A DNA stretch of 64,000 bases from Flavobacterium frigidimaris (lineage in GTDB: Bacteria > Bacteroidota > Bacteroidia > Flavobacteriales > Flavobacteriaceae), in NCBI GenBank assembly GCA_900129595.1, contig FQWG01000019.1, positions 1-64,000 on the forward strand, written 5' to 3'. The notes under the pieces are model-generated. The model saw nothing but the letters and a program-made list of their open reading frames with translations. It did not search any database and was not told where the DNA came from. Numbering within the stretch: position 1 is the stretch's first letter; the number at the start of each line of letters is the position of its first letter. Made by a program: the position numbers and the translations under genes. This document shows, one piece after another, positions 8,180-17,090 of the stretch.

Positions 8180-10672
8180 TTATAACCCCAAATCAAGTAC
8201 ATAAGAAATCTTAACGGCAATATTGTCTTCGAATTTCAACAGCTGATTTGGTCCGTAACGATAGAATCCTCCAAGACCGAAACCTTTATAAATTTTGTTG
8301 AGTTCGATTCCGGATTCAAAGAAACCTCTGTCAAGAGTTTTATACGTTGGCCCCACATGCTGCTCGGGATTTTTCATGTTTCCCCAAGCCATTCTGGTTA
8401 CTAATACCAATGATGGACGGACTTTTTTGAGTATTCTGATTCGGTCAAAACCATGTTTGATCTGAAAAAAGATATATTGGCTGGAGAAAAACTCATTAAA
8501 ATACATGGTTTCAAAACTATTTCTGCCGGCAAAAGTAATACGCTGAACAACGGTTTCTTTGGTTAAGTTATTTGGCATCGTGTTGTAAAGATGCGTAAGC
8601 GGTACATCGCCCATGGCATATCCTCCCTGTAATAATAAACTCGTTTTCTGACCGTTTAAATATTTCTTTTCATACTCGGTTTTGAAATCGATTTTACCAA
8701 AAGTAAAATCATTTTCTAAAACATTAGGCAGTGATTGTGTGTACTGAAAAGTAAATCTTGGAAATCTTTTGTCCGTTTCATTTCTTCCGGTTGGCGTTTG
8801 CATAAAATCGCTAAACGGCGCCCAGACAATCGAAACCATTGCGGTTGTCATAACATAATCAGAATATAATTTTCCGCCGTAATTAAAGAGATAATCAAAT
8901 TGAGGCGCAACGTAAGTTCTGGCGAGTTCAAAGACGGCTTCGGTTTTTGGAATAATTTTGGTCTGGACATTCGCTTTCCAGCTCACATATTTATAAAACG
9001 TGCTAATATTGATAGGACGCGGATCATAAATTTTAAAAACACGTTTGTCAACTGCAAAAACAGTACTTGCAATCTCGCGAACGTCATCTGTATAATAGGC
9101 ATTTACCCAGGTATTGCTGCTTTTATCCAGTAGAACTCCCGTCCCTAAACTGTATTTTACTTCGCCATCTTTTGTTCCGTAAGCAGAATATCCCTCGATT
9201 CTGAAATTTTTAGAAAAACGATCGTTTGTGATTCCGCCAAGCCCCAGTCGAAAGCCTTCGTAGTTATTGTAGCTGATAATTTTTTTAAGATCAAGGTCAA
9301 CAGGTCCAATCGGGATATAGCCATTGATTATTTTGCGGCCAAATCCTAAACGGCTTTCAATTCTTTTTTTGATAGAAAGGCTGTCTATCAATTGATATGT
9401 TTTCTGGCCTTTTAAGTCCAGGCTTTCTTTTCGGTATTCATTCCAGAATTCTTCCGGCTTTTTACTGGCGTCCTCTTTGATCTCCATATAAAGCGCCGGG
9501 TTTTTTATAGGAGTAGTGGTGTTGTAGTGAATGTCGAAATTATCACTTTCTGAAAGTAGATAAGTAAAGTCAGAAGCTGATTTTTTTCTGGGTTCAAAGT
9601 TGTCTTCCACGTCTCCGTCAAACTGAATTGTTCCGCCCAGAATTTTAATGTCATCGTCGTTTTTTCCCTTTACAATTTTGAATGTTGTATTGCTCTGGAA
9701 CCATATTTTTTCGCTTGGTACGTATTCAAATTCGTGAATTCCACTAATATCCAAAACGCCTTTTATGCGCATTACGGCTTTGGCTATGGCAAAATTTTCC
9801 TGATCGATATATAAGACACCTTCTAAGCCTGACGATTTTCTTTTGTGCTTGTTTTTAAAGTAAATCATATAAGTTTCACGGCCTTTTATGTTTACAGTAT
9901 CGAGTATTTTATAATTGTAATTTGCCGGAGCACTATTCGAAATCGGGTTTTCATATTTAGTTTCAAATAGTTCGTATTTGTTGTCATAAATAGATATCGA
10001 CTGCAAATTGAAAGCGATAACTTCATAGATCGGATTTTTGAATCCCGCCATTTTAGTCCCTAAAATAGTTTCTTTGAGCTTGTTGTTGCCAAACTGATAT
10101 TGGGATACTTTTTCGGTTTGAAATAAATGCTGTTTACTGATTATTTCTTTGAATTTATAATCAGAGGAATCGATATTAATGCGTTTTTTATTGAAATCTT
10201 TATACGCTGCTGTAGAATCGATTCTGCCATCGATAGAATCCGGATTCGCGGTAACGATAAGTTTATTGTAGCTTTTGTATTCGAAAGTACTGAGCTTTTT
10301 TTGCGGATTGTTTTTGTTTTTATTTTCGATTACTTTTTTTATAATCGTTAAAGCAGGATTTTCATTAGAAATAACGACTTCTTTTAAATCATCTGTTTTT
10401 TGAGAAAGCGGAATCAGATAATATCTTTTGTCTGTAATGGCAATAATTTTGGTTTGAAAGCCAATGTAGGAAACTGAAAAACTGCTTGCGTTTGCAGAGG
10501 GTTTAAAAATGAATTTTCCGTCAACATCTGTAATGGTATTGATATTGTCTGACGTCGTTATCGTAGCAAAAGGGAGCGGCTTATTGTTGGAATCAGTTAC
10601 AATTCCGTTTATTTGAAATTGCGCCTGAATAGTAAGTGTGAAAAACAAAGACAATAAACAAAATAGCTTCAT
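8180..10672 (-). CDS. DUF5686 outer-membrane protein with carboxypeptidase-regulatory-like domain
   Basis: An 830-residue protein. It has a signal peptide ending near SLFFTLTIQAQF (cleavage about residue 18) and then a CarboxypepD_reg-like beta-sandwich (about 20-110; INGIVTDSNNKPLPFATI). A long region of the DUF5686 family follows, and its C-terminal half looks like an outer-membrane beta barrel with alternating aromatic strands, ending in KISYVLDLGL. The function of the family is not established. The domain order recalls a TonB-dependent receptor without a plug. It is monocistronic, convergent with the antiporter gene, and upstream of the frr terminator. The start is at ATG 10672, directly before the signal peptide. 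Confidence 0.8.
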   Translation of the reverse strand: MKLFCLLSLFFTLTIQAQFQINGIVTDSNNKPLPFATITTSDNINTITDVDGKFIFKPSANASSFSVSYIGFQTKIIAITDKRYYLIPLSQKTDDLKEVVISNENPALTIIKKVIENKNKNNPQKKLSTFEYKSYNKLIVTANPDSIDGRIDSTAAYKDFNKKRINIDSSDYKFKEIISKQHLFQTEKVSQYQFGNNKLKETILGTKMAGFKNPIYEVIAFNLQSISIYDNKYELFETKYENPISNSAPANYNYKILDTVNIKGRETYMIYFKNKHKRKSSGLEGVLYIDQENFAIAKAVMRIKGVLDISGIHEFEYVPSEKIWFQSNTTFKIVKGKNDDDIKILGGTIQFDGDVEDNFEPRKKSASDFTYLLSESDNFDIHYNTTTPIKNPALYMEIKEDASKKPEEFWNEYRKESLDLKGQKTYQLIDSLSIKKRIESRLGFGRKIINGYIPIGPVDLDLKKIISYNNYEGFRLGLGGITNDRFSKNFRIEGYSAYGTKDGEVKYSLGTGVLLDKSSNTWVNAYYTDDVREIASTVFAVDKRVFKIYDPRPINISTFYKYVSWKANVQTKIIPKTEAVFELARTYVAPQFDYLFNYGGKLYSDYVMTTAMVSIVWAPFSDFMQTPTGRNETDKRFPRFTFQYTQSLPNVLENDFTFGKIDFKTEYEKKYLNGQKTSLLLQGGYAMGDVPLTHLYNTMPNNLTKETVVQRITFAGRNSFETMYFNEFFSSQYIFFQIKHGFDRIRILKKVRPSLVLVTRMAWGNMKNPEQHVGPTYKTLDRGFFESGIELNKIYKGFGLGGFYRYGPNQLLKFEDNIAVKISYVLDLGL

Positions 10673-10734
10673 ACAGATATTATAGTTTCAAAAACGAAAA
10701 GAATGTGATTTTGGTATGCAAAAATAAGAATAAA

Positions 10735-10771
10735 AAAATCCGCTTAGTACTAATTTAACTAAACGGATTTT
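10735..10771 (-). terminator. Hairpin terminator downstream of frr
   Basis: Stem AAAATCCG (10735-10742) pairs with CGGATTTT (10764-10771), and the TAGT/ACTA inner pairs extend it. A-rich sequence on the left gives a U-tract for transcripts leaving frr on the minus strand. Confidence 0.7.
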
Positions 10772-10789
10772 ATTTTGTGTTCGATACAG

Positions 10790-11353
10790 TTATACCTTCA
10801 TAATTTCGGCTTCTTTTGCTGCCAGTAATTCGTCGATTTTTTTGATATAAGTATTCGTTAGGCTCTGTACTTGCTCTTCTGCAGATTTACAAATGTCTTC
10901 AGAAGTCCCTTCTTTTTCTAATTTTTTAATATCGGTATTCGCATCTTTACGCACATTACGTACACCAATTTTTGCATCTTCGGCTTCCGTTTTTGCTTGT
11001 TTAGCTAAGTCTCTGCGACGCTCTTCTGTCAAAGGCGGAACACTGATGATAATCACATCACCATTATTCATCGGGTTGAAACCAATATTAGCCACCATAA
11101 TGGCTTTTTCAATGGTTTGCAGCATGTTTTTTTCGAAAGGCTGTAAAGTAATTGTTCTGGCATCCGGAACACTTATTTTTGCTACTTGCGATAGTGGTGT
11201 TGCTGATCCGTAATAATCTACAAAAACACTTCCCAGCATTGCCGGAGAAGCTTTTCCTGCACGAATGTTAAGAAATTCTTTCTCTAAATGCGCAATCGAA
11301 CCATTCATTGATTCTTCAGTACTATCTAATATAAATTCTATTTCTTCAGTCAT
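10790..11353 (-). CDS. frr: Ribosome recycling factor
   Basis: A 187-residue protein, the normal length for the family. Conserved stretches include FLNIRAGKASPAML, VDYYGSATPLSQVA, LQPFEKNML and the C-terminal coiled-coil arm with NVRKDANTDIKKLEKEG. With elongation factor G it splits the post-termination ribosome. The gene follows pyrH at 161 bp on the same strand, the standard frr/pyrH neighbourhood. A hairpin terminator follows its stop codon. Confidence 0.97.
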   Translation of the reverse strand: MTEEIEFILDSTEESMNGSIAHLEKEFLNIRAGKASPAMLGSVFVDYYGSATPLSQVAKISVPDARTITLQPFEKNMLQTIEKAIMVANIGFNPMNNGDVIIISVPPLTEERRRDLAKQAKTEAEDAKIGVRNVRKDANTDIKKLEKEGTSEDICKSAEEQVQSLTNTYIKKIDELLAAKEAEIMKV

Positions 11354-11365
11354 TTTTTTTAGATT

Positions 11366-11514
11366 TTTAGATTTTCAGATGGTTAGATTTTCAGATTTCT
11401 AAAAATAGTATCATCTAATTATACTAACTATATGTTTTTTGTTTTTTATGAATATTTTGCGATTATTGAAATTTAGAGAAATCTAATGATCTAAATTTGA
11501 ATAATCTAAGTAGT
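11366..11514. repeat. AT-rich TTAGATT/AATCTAA spacer between pyrH and frr
   Basis: The spacer is made of degenerate copies of TTAGATT and TCAGATT on one side and AATCTAA on the other, so it can fold back on itself. Similar spacers are at 14930-15012 and near 15316-15345 and 52370-52400. No gene is present. Confidence 0.6.
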
Positions 11515-12222
11515 CTAAATATTTACTACAGTTCCGATGTTATCGCCTTCACAGATTTTTAATAAATTTCCAATTTTGTTCATATCAAAAACAACGATTG
11601 GTAATTTATTTTCCTGGCTTAATGTAAAAGCAGTTGTGTCCATTACATTCAATCCTTTTTTAAGAACATCTTCAAACGAAATAAAATCGAATTTTACTGC
11701 TGATGCATTTTTTTCAGGATCAGAATCATAAACACCATCAACACGTGTTCCTTTTAAGATTACATCTGCGTTGATTTCGATACCTCTTAAAACGGCAGCA
11801 GTATCAGTTGTAAAATATGGATTTCCTGTTCCGGCACCAAAAATTACAATTCTTCCTTTTTCAAGGTGGCGATCTGCTCTTCTTTTGATGTATGGTTCTG
11901 CAATAGATTCCATTTTTAAGGCAGTTTGCAAACGGGTTTTCATTCCGTTTTCCTCAAGGGCACCTTGCAAAGCCATTCCGTTTATAACCGTGGCAAGCAT
12001 TCCCATATAATCACCTTGTACTCTATCCATACCGGCACTTGCACCAGCAACGCCTCTAAAAATATTTCCTCCTCCAATAACAATAGCAATTTCGACTCCT
12101 TTACTGTGAATTTGCTTAATTTCTTCAGCATATTCGGCCAGTCTTTTAGGGTCAATTCCATATTGTAAATCACCCATCAAGGCTTCGCCGCTCAGTTTTA
12201 GAAGAATTCTTTTATATTTCAT
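11515..12222 (-). CDS. pyrH: UMP kinase
   Basis: A 235-residue hexameric amino-acid-kinase-fold enzyme that phosphorylates UMP to UDP in pyrimidine nucleotide synthesis. The N-terminal glycine motif KRILLKLSGEALMG, the IVIGGGNIFRG loop, and TDTAAVLRGIEINAD with KGTRVDGVYDSDP are all present. The frame stays open upstream to 12285, but a TATATTTG -7 box at 12244-12251 lies inside that extension. The ATG at 12222 (MKYKRI) is therefore the start, which also matches family length. It is probably co-transcribed with frr downstream. Confidence 0.97.
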   Translation of the reverse strand: MKYKRILLKLSGEALMGDLQYGIDPKRLAEYAEEIKQIHSKGVEIAIVIGGGNIFRGVAGASAGMDRVQGDYMGMLATVINGMALQGALEENGMKTRLQTALKMESIAEPYIKRRADRHLEKGRIVIFGAGTGNPYFTTDTAAVLRGIEINADVILKGTRVDGVYDSDPEKNASAVKFDFISFEDVLKKGLNVMDTTAFTLSQENKLPIVVFDMNKIGNLLKICEGDNIGTVVNI

Positions 12223-12243
12223 GTGTTGTTGCGTTAATTTGTG

Positions 12244-12251
12244 CAAATATA
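12244..12251 (-). promoter_or_regulatory. pyrH promoter -7 box
   Basis: The minus strand reads TATATTTGCAC, a perfect TANNTTTG box, 21 bp upstream of the chosen pyrH ATG. No clear TTG lies at the expected -33 distance. The box decides the pyrH start. Confidence 0.6.
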
Positions 12252-12412
12252 GACATATTCTGATTTTTAAAAATAATGTTTTCAAAAAAATACTTGTTCT
12301 TTTATTTTTAAATTTATAGTGATTTTTTAAAGGATTTTCTGAATGTGATAAAAGTCATTCTTTGAGTCTCCCTGAAAATTGTAATTTTATGCAATTCAAA
12401 AATTAAACAAAT

Positions 12413-13030
12413 ATGAAAAATATTATTGCTAAAGCATTATTTAAAAGTCATACGTATCCGGAATATCGAAAATTAGTGGCGGATTTATTAGTAGACGGAA
12501 AATCAACCGGCAGCGAACAATCTGAAAGTTTAACCCATTATAGTAAGTTAAACGATGCCAGAATGAATAGGTTAGATAAAACGATACAGCTTAAGGATGA
12601 AGTTATCTCAAAGATCGAAAACCTGGAGCACCGGTATATTTGGCTTGTAATTTCTGAAGGCTGGTGTGGTGATGCGGCTCAGATACTTCCTGTGATTAAT
12701 AAAATGGCTTTGGCATCGCATAAAAAAATAGATCTTAGAATTGTGCTGCGCGATGAGAATGAAGAATTAATGAATGAATACCTTACCAATGGCGGAAAAG
12801 CAATCCCTAAAGTTATTATCATTTGCAAAGAAGCCGGAATTGTCCGAGCTGATTGGGGACCAAGACCAAAAGGAGCAGCTGAATTAATAACAAATTATAA
12901 AAAAGAATTTGGTGTTCTTGACGAAAAAATCAAAACCGATTTGCAATTGTGGTACTTAGCGGATAAAGGCGTGTCAGTACAGGAAGAACTCATGCAGGTA
13001 GTCGAAAATATTCAGTACAGCCGATTATAA
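12413..13030 (+). CDS. Thioredoxin-family protein with a WCGDA site
   Basis: A 205-residue cytosolic protein with no signal peptide. Its thioredoxin-like fold centres on WLVISEGWCGDAAQ (about residues 76-89). The usual CxxC is reduced to one cysteine followed by GDA, as in the Thioredoxin_9-type group. The cis-proline region reads GGKAIPKVIII. With a single active-site cysteine it may act in thiol transfer or be non-redox. It is divergent from pyrH and monocistronic, and its physiological partner is unknown. The ATG at 12413 is the only sensible start. Confidence 0.8.
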   Translation: MKNIIAKALFKSHTYPEYRKLVADLLVDGKSTGSEQSESLTHYSKLNDARMNRLDKTIQLKDEVISKIENLEHRYIWLVISEGWCGDAAQILPVINKMALASHKKIDLRIVLRDENEELMNEYLTNGGKAIPKVIIICKEAGIVRADWGPRPKGAAELITNYKKEFGVLDEKIKTDLQLWYLADKGVSVQEELMQVVENIQYSRL

Positions 13031-13237
13031 TCTGAATTAGAATAAATTAGTGTGTAGTTCGTTTGTTTGGTTAATGTGTTGAAAATAAATGGTATATGTT
13101 TTAAAATTATATTAAATGTTTTTTTAGAGTTAAAATATTTTGTAACTTGGTAACATCATCCCACTTCTATTATCATTTTCTTAGTTACTCTTTTTATTGG
13201 TGTCTCTTTAATGTTTAACAATTAAAAATACACTATT

Positions 13238-13315
13238 ATGAAAAAGTTATTCGAAAGATTTTATGATTTTGTTTCAGGTTTATTATTTGGAGGAAAAAAT
13301 GTATCTCATTATTAA
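13238..13315 (+). CDS. Candidate 25-residue small protein
   Basis: ATG at 13238 opens a 25-codon frame beginning MKKLFERFYDFVSGLLFGG and ending VSHY, with a stop at 13313-13315. The peptide is amphipathic and aromatic-rich. It sits in a 408-bp space between the thioredoxin-like gene and truB, about 90 bp downstream of an AT-rich promoter-like stretch. A well-formed terminator (13364-13400) follows it, so the locus looks like a short independent transcript. Whether it is translated or is an sRNA cannot be decided from sequence. I do not recognise the peptide. The rest of 13031-13438 has no gene. Confidence 0.4.
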   Translation: MKKLFERFYDFVSGLLFGGKNVSHY

Positions 13316-13363
13316 TTCCAAAAGAACGAAATTTATGTAACAGAACTACTTAGTTAGAAGTTG

Positions 13364-13400
13364 GCACATTACTATTGTTTAATTGGTAATGTGCTTTTTT
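13364..13400 (+). terminator. Rho-independent terminator
   Basis: GCACATTAC (13364-13372) pairs with GTAATGTGC (13386-13394) and is followed by TTTTTTGTTTTG. It ends the short transcript carrying the 25-residue frame. Confidence 0.8.
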
Positions 13401-13438
13401 GTTTTGTCTCTATTAAAATTGCTGCAGAGTCAATAGTT

Positions 13439-14128
13439 TTACTGTAAGCTTTCCTCGAATAAAGTAACGTCAATAGCATTTTTTACGTCATAATCACCAA
13501 TTTTAGTTCGGCGTAAAGCAGTTAAATGCGAACCTGAATTCATCGCTTTTCCAAAATCAAAGGCGAGAGAACGAATATAGGTTCCTTTGCTGCACACGAC
13601 TCTAAAGTCGATTTCCGGCAAAGCAATTCGCGTAATCTCAAATTCGTGAATGGTTGTTTTTCTGCTGGCAATTTCTACTGTCTCACCGGCGCGTGCGTGT
13701 TCATATAAGCGAACGCCATCTTTTTTAATAGCGGAGAAAATAGGTGGTTTTTGATCGATTTCACCTAGAAATTGCTTTACGGTTTCATGAATCAAAGCTT
13801 CGTCGATATGTGAAGTTGGAAAAGTTTCGTCGATTTCTGTTTCCAGATCATACGATGGAGTAGTAGCTCCAATATAAAAAGTTCCCGTATATTCTTTTGC
13901 CTGTCCTTGTAACTCCGTAATTCTTTTGGTAAATTTTCCGGTACAGATCAATAATAATCCCGTTGCCAAAGGATCTAATGTTCCGGCATGACCAATTTTG
14001 AACTTTTTAGGAAGTCCGACTTTATTGATCAACAGGTATTTTAATTTATTGACAGCTTGAAACGAACTCCATTTTAAAGGCTTGTCTATCAATAAAATTT
14101 GTCCGTTTAAATAATCTTCAGGCGTCAT
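13439..14128 (-). CDS. truB: tRNA pseudouridine(55) synthase
   Basis: A 229-residue enzyme that makes pseudouridine 55 in the T-loop of tRNAs. It contains the family motif GHAGTLDPLATGLL, whose aspartate is the nucleophile, together with LLIDKPLKWSSFQAVNKL, KPPIFSAIKKDGVRLYEHAR and CSKGTYIRSLAFD. The ATG overlaps the uppP stop by one base (TAATG), so the two are translationally coupled. The length is at the short end because there is no C-terminal PUA domain, as is usual in Bacteroidota. Confidence 0.96.
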   Translation of the reverse strand: MTPEDYLNGQILLIDKPLKWSSFQAVNKLKYLLINKVGLPKKFKIGHAGTLDPLATGLLLICTGKFTKRITELQGQAKEYTGTFYIGATTPSYDLETEIDETFPTSHIDEALIHETVKQFLGEIDQKPPIFSAIKKDGVRLYEHARAGETVEIASRKTTIHEFEITRIALPEIDFRVVCSKGTYIRSLAFDFGKAMNSGSHLTALRRTKIGDYDVKNAIDVTLFEESLQ

Positions 14129-14925
14129 TATAGGATGGTAAGGGGATGAATGAAAAAGTGAATCACTAATAAAGCGATTCCGGCGATGATTCTGTAATAA
14201 CCAAAAACTTTAAAGCCGTTTTTAGTCAGGAAACCAATGAAGGTTTTAATGGCTAATAGGGCTACAATAAAAGCAACCACATTTCCAATAACTAATAAGT
14301 TAACCTGATCGTGAGATAATTCGAATCCGGCTTTATAATAATCATAACATTTTTTTGCTGTTGCACCTAGCATCGTTGGTACAGCCAAAAAGAATGAAAA
14401 CTCAGCAGCGGTTGTTCTGGATAGTTTTTGAGACATACCTCCAACAATACTGGCTCCGCTTCGTGAAACTCCCGGAATCATTGCCAAACATTGAAACATT
14501 CCTATTTTAAATGCTTGCAGATACGTAATTTCCTGAGATGTTTCGGCAGTGTTTGGATTGTTGAACCATTCGTCGACTTTTAGTAAAATGATACCTCCTA
14601 TTAAAAGTGAAACAGCAACAGTAACCGGGTTTTCTAGTAAACCGTCGATAAAATCACTTAATAATAATCCTAAAACGACAGCTGGAATAAAGGCAACTAA
14701 AAGTTTAAAATAAAAATCAAGTGTCTGAAAGAAACGTTTGAAATATAAAACAACGACAGAAAGTATAGCGCCAAGCTGAATAACGATCGTAAAAAGTTTT
14801 GTAAAATCTTCGTGAGCAATTCCGAAGAAAGAAGAGGCAATAATCATGTGACCAGTTGAAGAAACAGGTAAAAACTCTGTGATTCCTTCAATTATGGCAA
14901 GAACAATAGCTTGTAATGTATTCAT
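14128..14925 (-). CDS. uppP: Undecaprenyl-diphosphatase
   Basis: A 265-residue integral membrane enzyme of the BacA/UppP family that dephosphorylates undecaprenyl pyrophosphate to recycle the cell-wall lipid carrier. Motif 1 reads EGITEFLPVSSTGHM near the N-terminus, and motif 2 is PGVSRSGASI. About eight hydrophobic segments are visible. It lies in the usual Bacteroidota cluster ftsX, DUF3098, uppP, truB on the minus strand, with truB overlapping its stop. Confidence 0.96.
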   Translation of the reverse strand: MNTLQAIVLAIIEGITEFLPVSSTGHMIIASSFFGIAHEDFTKLFTIVIQLGAILSVVVLYFKRFFQTLDFYFKLLVAFIPAVVLGLLLSDFIDGLLENPVTVAVSLLIGGIILLKVDEWFNNPNTAETSQEITYLQAFKIGMFQCLAMIPGVSRSGASIVGGMSQKLSRTTAAEFSFFLAVPTMLGATAKKCYDYYKAGFELSHDQVNLLVIGNVVAFIVALLAIKTFIGFLTKNGFKVFGYYRIIAGIALLVIHFFIHPLTIL

Positions 14926-14929
14926 TTAT

Positions 14930-15012
14930 TAGATTGTTAGATTGTTAGAATATTAGACATCTTAGATAAGATGAATCTAATAATCTAAGATGTCTGAAGT
15001 CTAAGGAGTCTA
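14930..15012. repeat. TTAGATT-type palindromic spacer
   Basis: Copies of TTAGATTG/TTAGAAT face AATCTAA, and TTAGACATCTTAGAT pairs with ATCTAAGATGTCT. It separates DUF3098 from uppP and extends three bases into the DUF3098 stop region. Confidence 0.6.
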
Positions 15013-15267
15013 CTTAGATTTTTTAAAAATAGAATAAATCGTGATTCCAAAACCAATTAAAACAGTGGTTGGCGCTAAGCGAATACGTCTAAAGTTAAAA
15101 ACATCTTCATTAAAGATATTAGGATCTTTACTTCCTCCGCCAGACATTAAGATAAAGCCTAATGCAATAACTGCAATTCCAATTAAAAGGATTTTATAGT
15201 TAATCCCGTCAAAAAGAAATTCTTGATTTTTTTGAATTTGTTGTTCTTCTTTAATATTATTTTTCAT
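15010..15267 (-). CDS. DUF3098 small membrane protein
   Basis: An 85-residue protein with two transmembrane helices (KILLIGIAVIALGFILMSGG and TVLIGFGITIYSIF) joined by NIFNEDVFNFRRIRLAP, the typical DUF3098 layout. Its function is unknown. It almost always lies between ftsX and uppP in Bacteroidota, which suggests a role linked to division or the cell envelope. The ATG at 15267 (MKNNIKEE) is preferred over the upstream ATG at 15285 because it matches the usual N-terminus. The upstream extension runs into a repeat fragment. Confidence 0.85.
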   Translation of the reverse strand: MKNNIKEEQQIQKNQEFLFDGINYKILLIGIAVIALGFILMSGGGSKDPNIFNEDVFNFRRIRLAPTTVLIGFGITIYSIFKKSK

Positions 15268-15348
15268 TGCTGTTTTTTTTGTCACCCCAAGCGAAGTCGA
15301 AGGTATTTTTGTTTTTAAAATCTAAAATCTAAAGTCAGAAATCTGCAA

Positions 15349-16224
15349 TTAATAAAGATCGTCAGTTCTTAAGTTCAGGAAACGTTGTGTTGCAAAATGT
15401 GTACTGACCCAGGTAATCAAAACCCCTAATCCGAAAACGGCTAATAATACCAATCCAATTAAAGCTTTGTCTTCCAGAATGCCTAAGCCGGGGAAATTGG
15501 TTTCTACATAAAATAAAACCCCAATCAAAGCGATGATCGCCAGTCCGGCACCTAACATTCCTAATTTTACACTACGCAGTACAAAAGGTTTACGGATAAA
15601 CGATTTTGTTGCGCCGACCATTTGCATGGTTTTAATAATAAAACGGTTTGAATGTATGGATAAACGTAACGAACTGTTGATTAGCAAAACCGCGATTACA
15701 GCAAGGAAACCACTGATAATCAAAATCCACATACTTACTTTTTTGATGTTGTCATTTACCAGATTCACCAGTTGTTTGTCATAGACAATATCTTCGATCA
15801 TGGTGTTTTTACGCAATTGACTTTCAATTTGCAGGATACTGTCTCTCTCTACATAATCAGCTTTTAAGTGAATGTCGTAGGAATTCAATAAAGGGTTTTC
15901 TCCTAAAAATGTCAGGAAATCTTCACCAATAATATCGGTATGTTCTTTTGCGGCTTTTTCTTTCGTTACATAAGCATAAGATCTGGCGAAAGGCGCTCTT
16001 TTCAATTCGGTGTTGAATGCTTTTATCACACTATCATTAGCTTCATTTTTAAAGAAAACCGTCATGGCAATTTTTTCTTTAAAATCATTAGCCAGTTTTT
16101 TAGAATTGATAATGAATAATCCCAGTACTCCTAAAAGGAATAAAACCAGAAATACACTTAGTACAACTGAAAAATAAGAGGAAATTAACCTGCGCTTTTG
16201 AAATTTATCAAAGTTAGAACTCAT
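15349..16224 (-). CDS. ftsX: Cell-division ABC transporter permease FtsX
   Basis: A 291-residue protein with one N-terminal helix (about 20-45), a periplasmic domain (about 50-165) and three C-terminal helices in an FtsX/MacB-type permease domain (about 170-285). The conserved MQMVGATKSFIRKPF segment is present. With FtsE it activates peptidoglycan hydrolases at the septum. ftsE is not in this window. It heads the minus-strand group DUF3098-uppP-truB. Confidence 0.93.
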   Translation of the reverse strand: MSSNFDKFQKRRLISSYFSVVLSVFLVLFLLGVLGLFIINSKKLANDFKEKIAMTVFFKNEANDSVIKAFNTELKRAPFARSYAYVTKEKAAKEHTDIIGEDFLTFLGENPLLNSYDIHLKADYVERDSILQIESQLRKNTMIEDIVYDKQLVNLVNDNIKKVSMWILIISGFLAVIAVLLINSSLRLSIHSNRFIIKTMQMVGATKSFIRKPFVLRSVKLGMLGAGLAIIALIGVLFYVETNFPGLGILEDKALIGLVLLAVFGLGVLITWVSTHFATQRFLNLRTDDLY

Positions 16225-16493
16225 AGTTTGCTTAAATTATGTGGTAAAAATAATAAAGTATTTCTTTATTTGAAGTTAATAACGTTCAAAGTTTTGACTT
16301 TCGTACTATAAATGTACAATTAGATGTTGAATAAAAAGTTTATTTAACCGCAAAGGGGGCAAAGTTTTGTAGTGATTTGACCGCAGAGAACGTTAGGATT
16401 TTTTAGCAGCCCAATTTATGGGTAAAAAACTTTTTGATTCTGAGGTTAAATTTAATAGGAGAAAAAGCCGCTTAATCTTTCTTTCTTAAAAAT

Positions 16494-17090
16494 TTATTTC
16501 ACTTTATAAACTTCAATGCTTTTCAGCCAATAAACATGTCTTGGTCCGGTTTTGATATCGTTTTTACAGATTAGAATCATTTCGCCGCTTTTAACCGGTT
16601 TTCCATTTTCTTCAAATAATACATAGGTGTTTTCTCCAGTTGGATTGTTGAAAATTTCAGCCCAGGAAAAAGTTGCTTTATAATCGTCTGAGGCCCTTGC
16701 TACTATATAGAAGTTTCTGTCTTTATGGCCGTTTTGCCTGATTTTAGCTTTTTCTAAAATATCCTTCAAAAGGACACCTTTACAGACCTTGTCGGCTTTT
16801 TTAATTTCGCCGCTTTGGCAGACTACTTTAAAATTATCAATAGTTACAACTTTCATTTTCTTTAAAGAGTCGATACTCAACTGCAACGGAAACTCAACAT
16901 CGCCTTTTACTTCAATTTGGTGATTTACTAATTTTAAACTATCGGTGGGAGTGAGAACCGGATGTTTGTCATTGTCTGTTTTTGAAACTTTTTCTGCGGA
17001 TTTTGTATCTCCTTTTTCTTTTTTAGGAGAGTTGCACATTATGCTTGAAAATGCAATTAATAAAACGAGAATAAAATTTTTAGTTTTCAT
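16494..17090 (-). CDS. Lipoprotein with a molybdopterin-oxidoreductase (SUOX-like) fold
   Basis: A 198-residue protein with a lipobox (FSSIMC, cysteine at about residue 19), so it is a periplasm-facing lipoprotein. From about residue 55 it resembles the oxidoreductase molybdopterin-binding domain: HQIEVKGDVEFPLQLSIDSLK, FKVVCQSGEI, GVLLKDILEKA, ending GPRHVYWLKSIEVYKV. A cysteine is near the position of the cofactor-ligating cysteine (VVCQSG), but the domain is shorter than sulfite-oxidase-like enzymes, so cofactor binding is uncertain. The gene stands alone. Confidence 0.65.
   Translation of the reverse strand: MKTKNFILVLLIAFSSIMCNSPKKEKGDTKSAEKVSKTDNDKHPVLTPTDSLKLVNHQIEVKGDVEFPLQLSIDSLKKMKVVTIDNFKVVCQSGEIKKADKVCKGVLLKDILEKAKIRQNGHKDRNFYIVARASDDYKATFSWAEIFNNPTGENTYVLFEENGKPVKSGEMILICKNDIKTGPRHVYWLKSIEVYKVK

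Noticed and set aside
7880..8220. Open frames on both strands across 7880-8220 encoding a shared VSAAADTK stretch
   Set aside because: They lie over the palindromic element at 8013-8130; the shared peptide is a result of the self-complementary DNA, and neither frame has protein-like composition.
12223..12285. Longer N-terminus for UMP kinase
   Set aside because: The extension contains the TATATTTG promoter box and does not match the family N-terminus.
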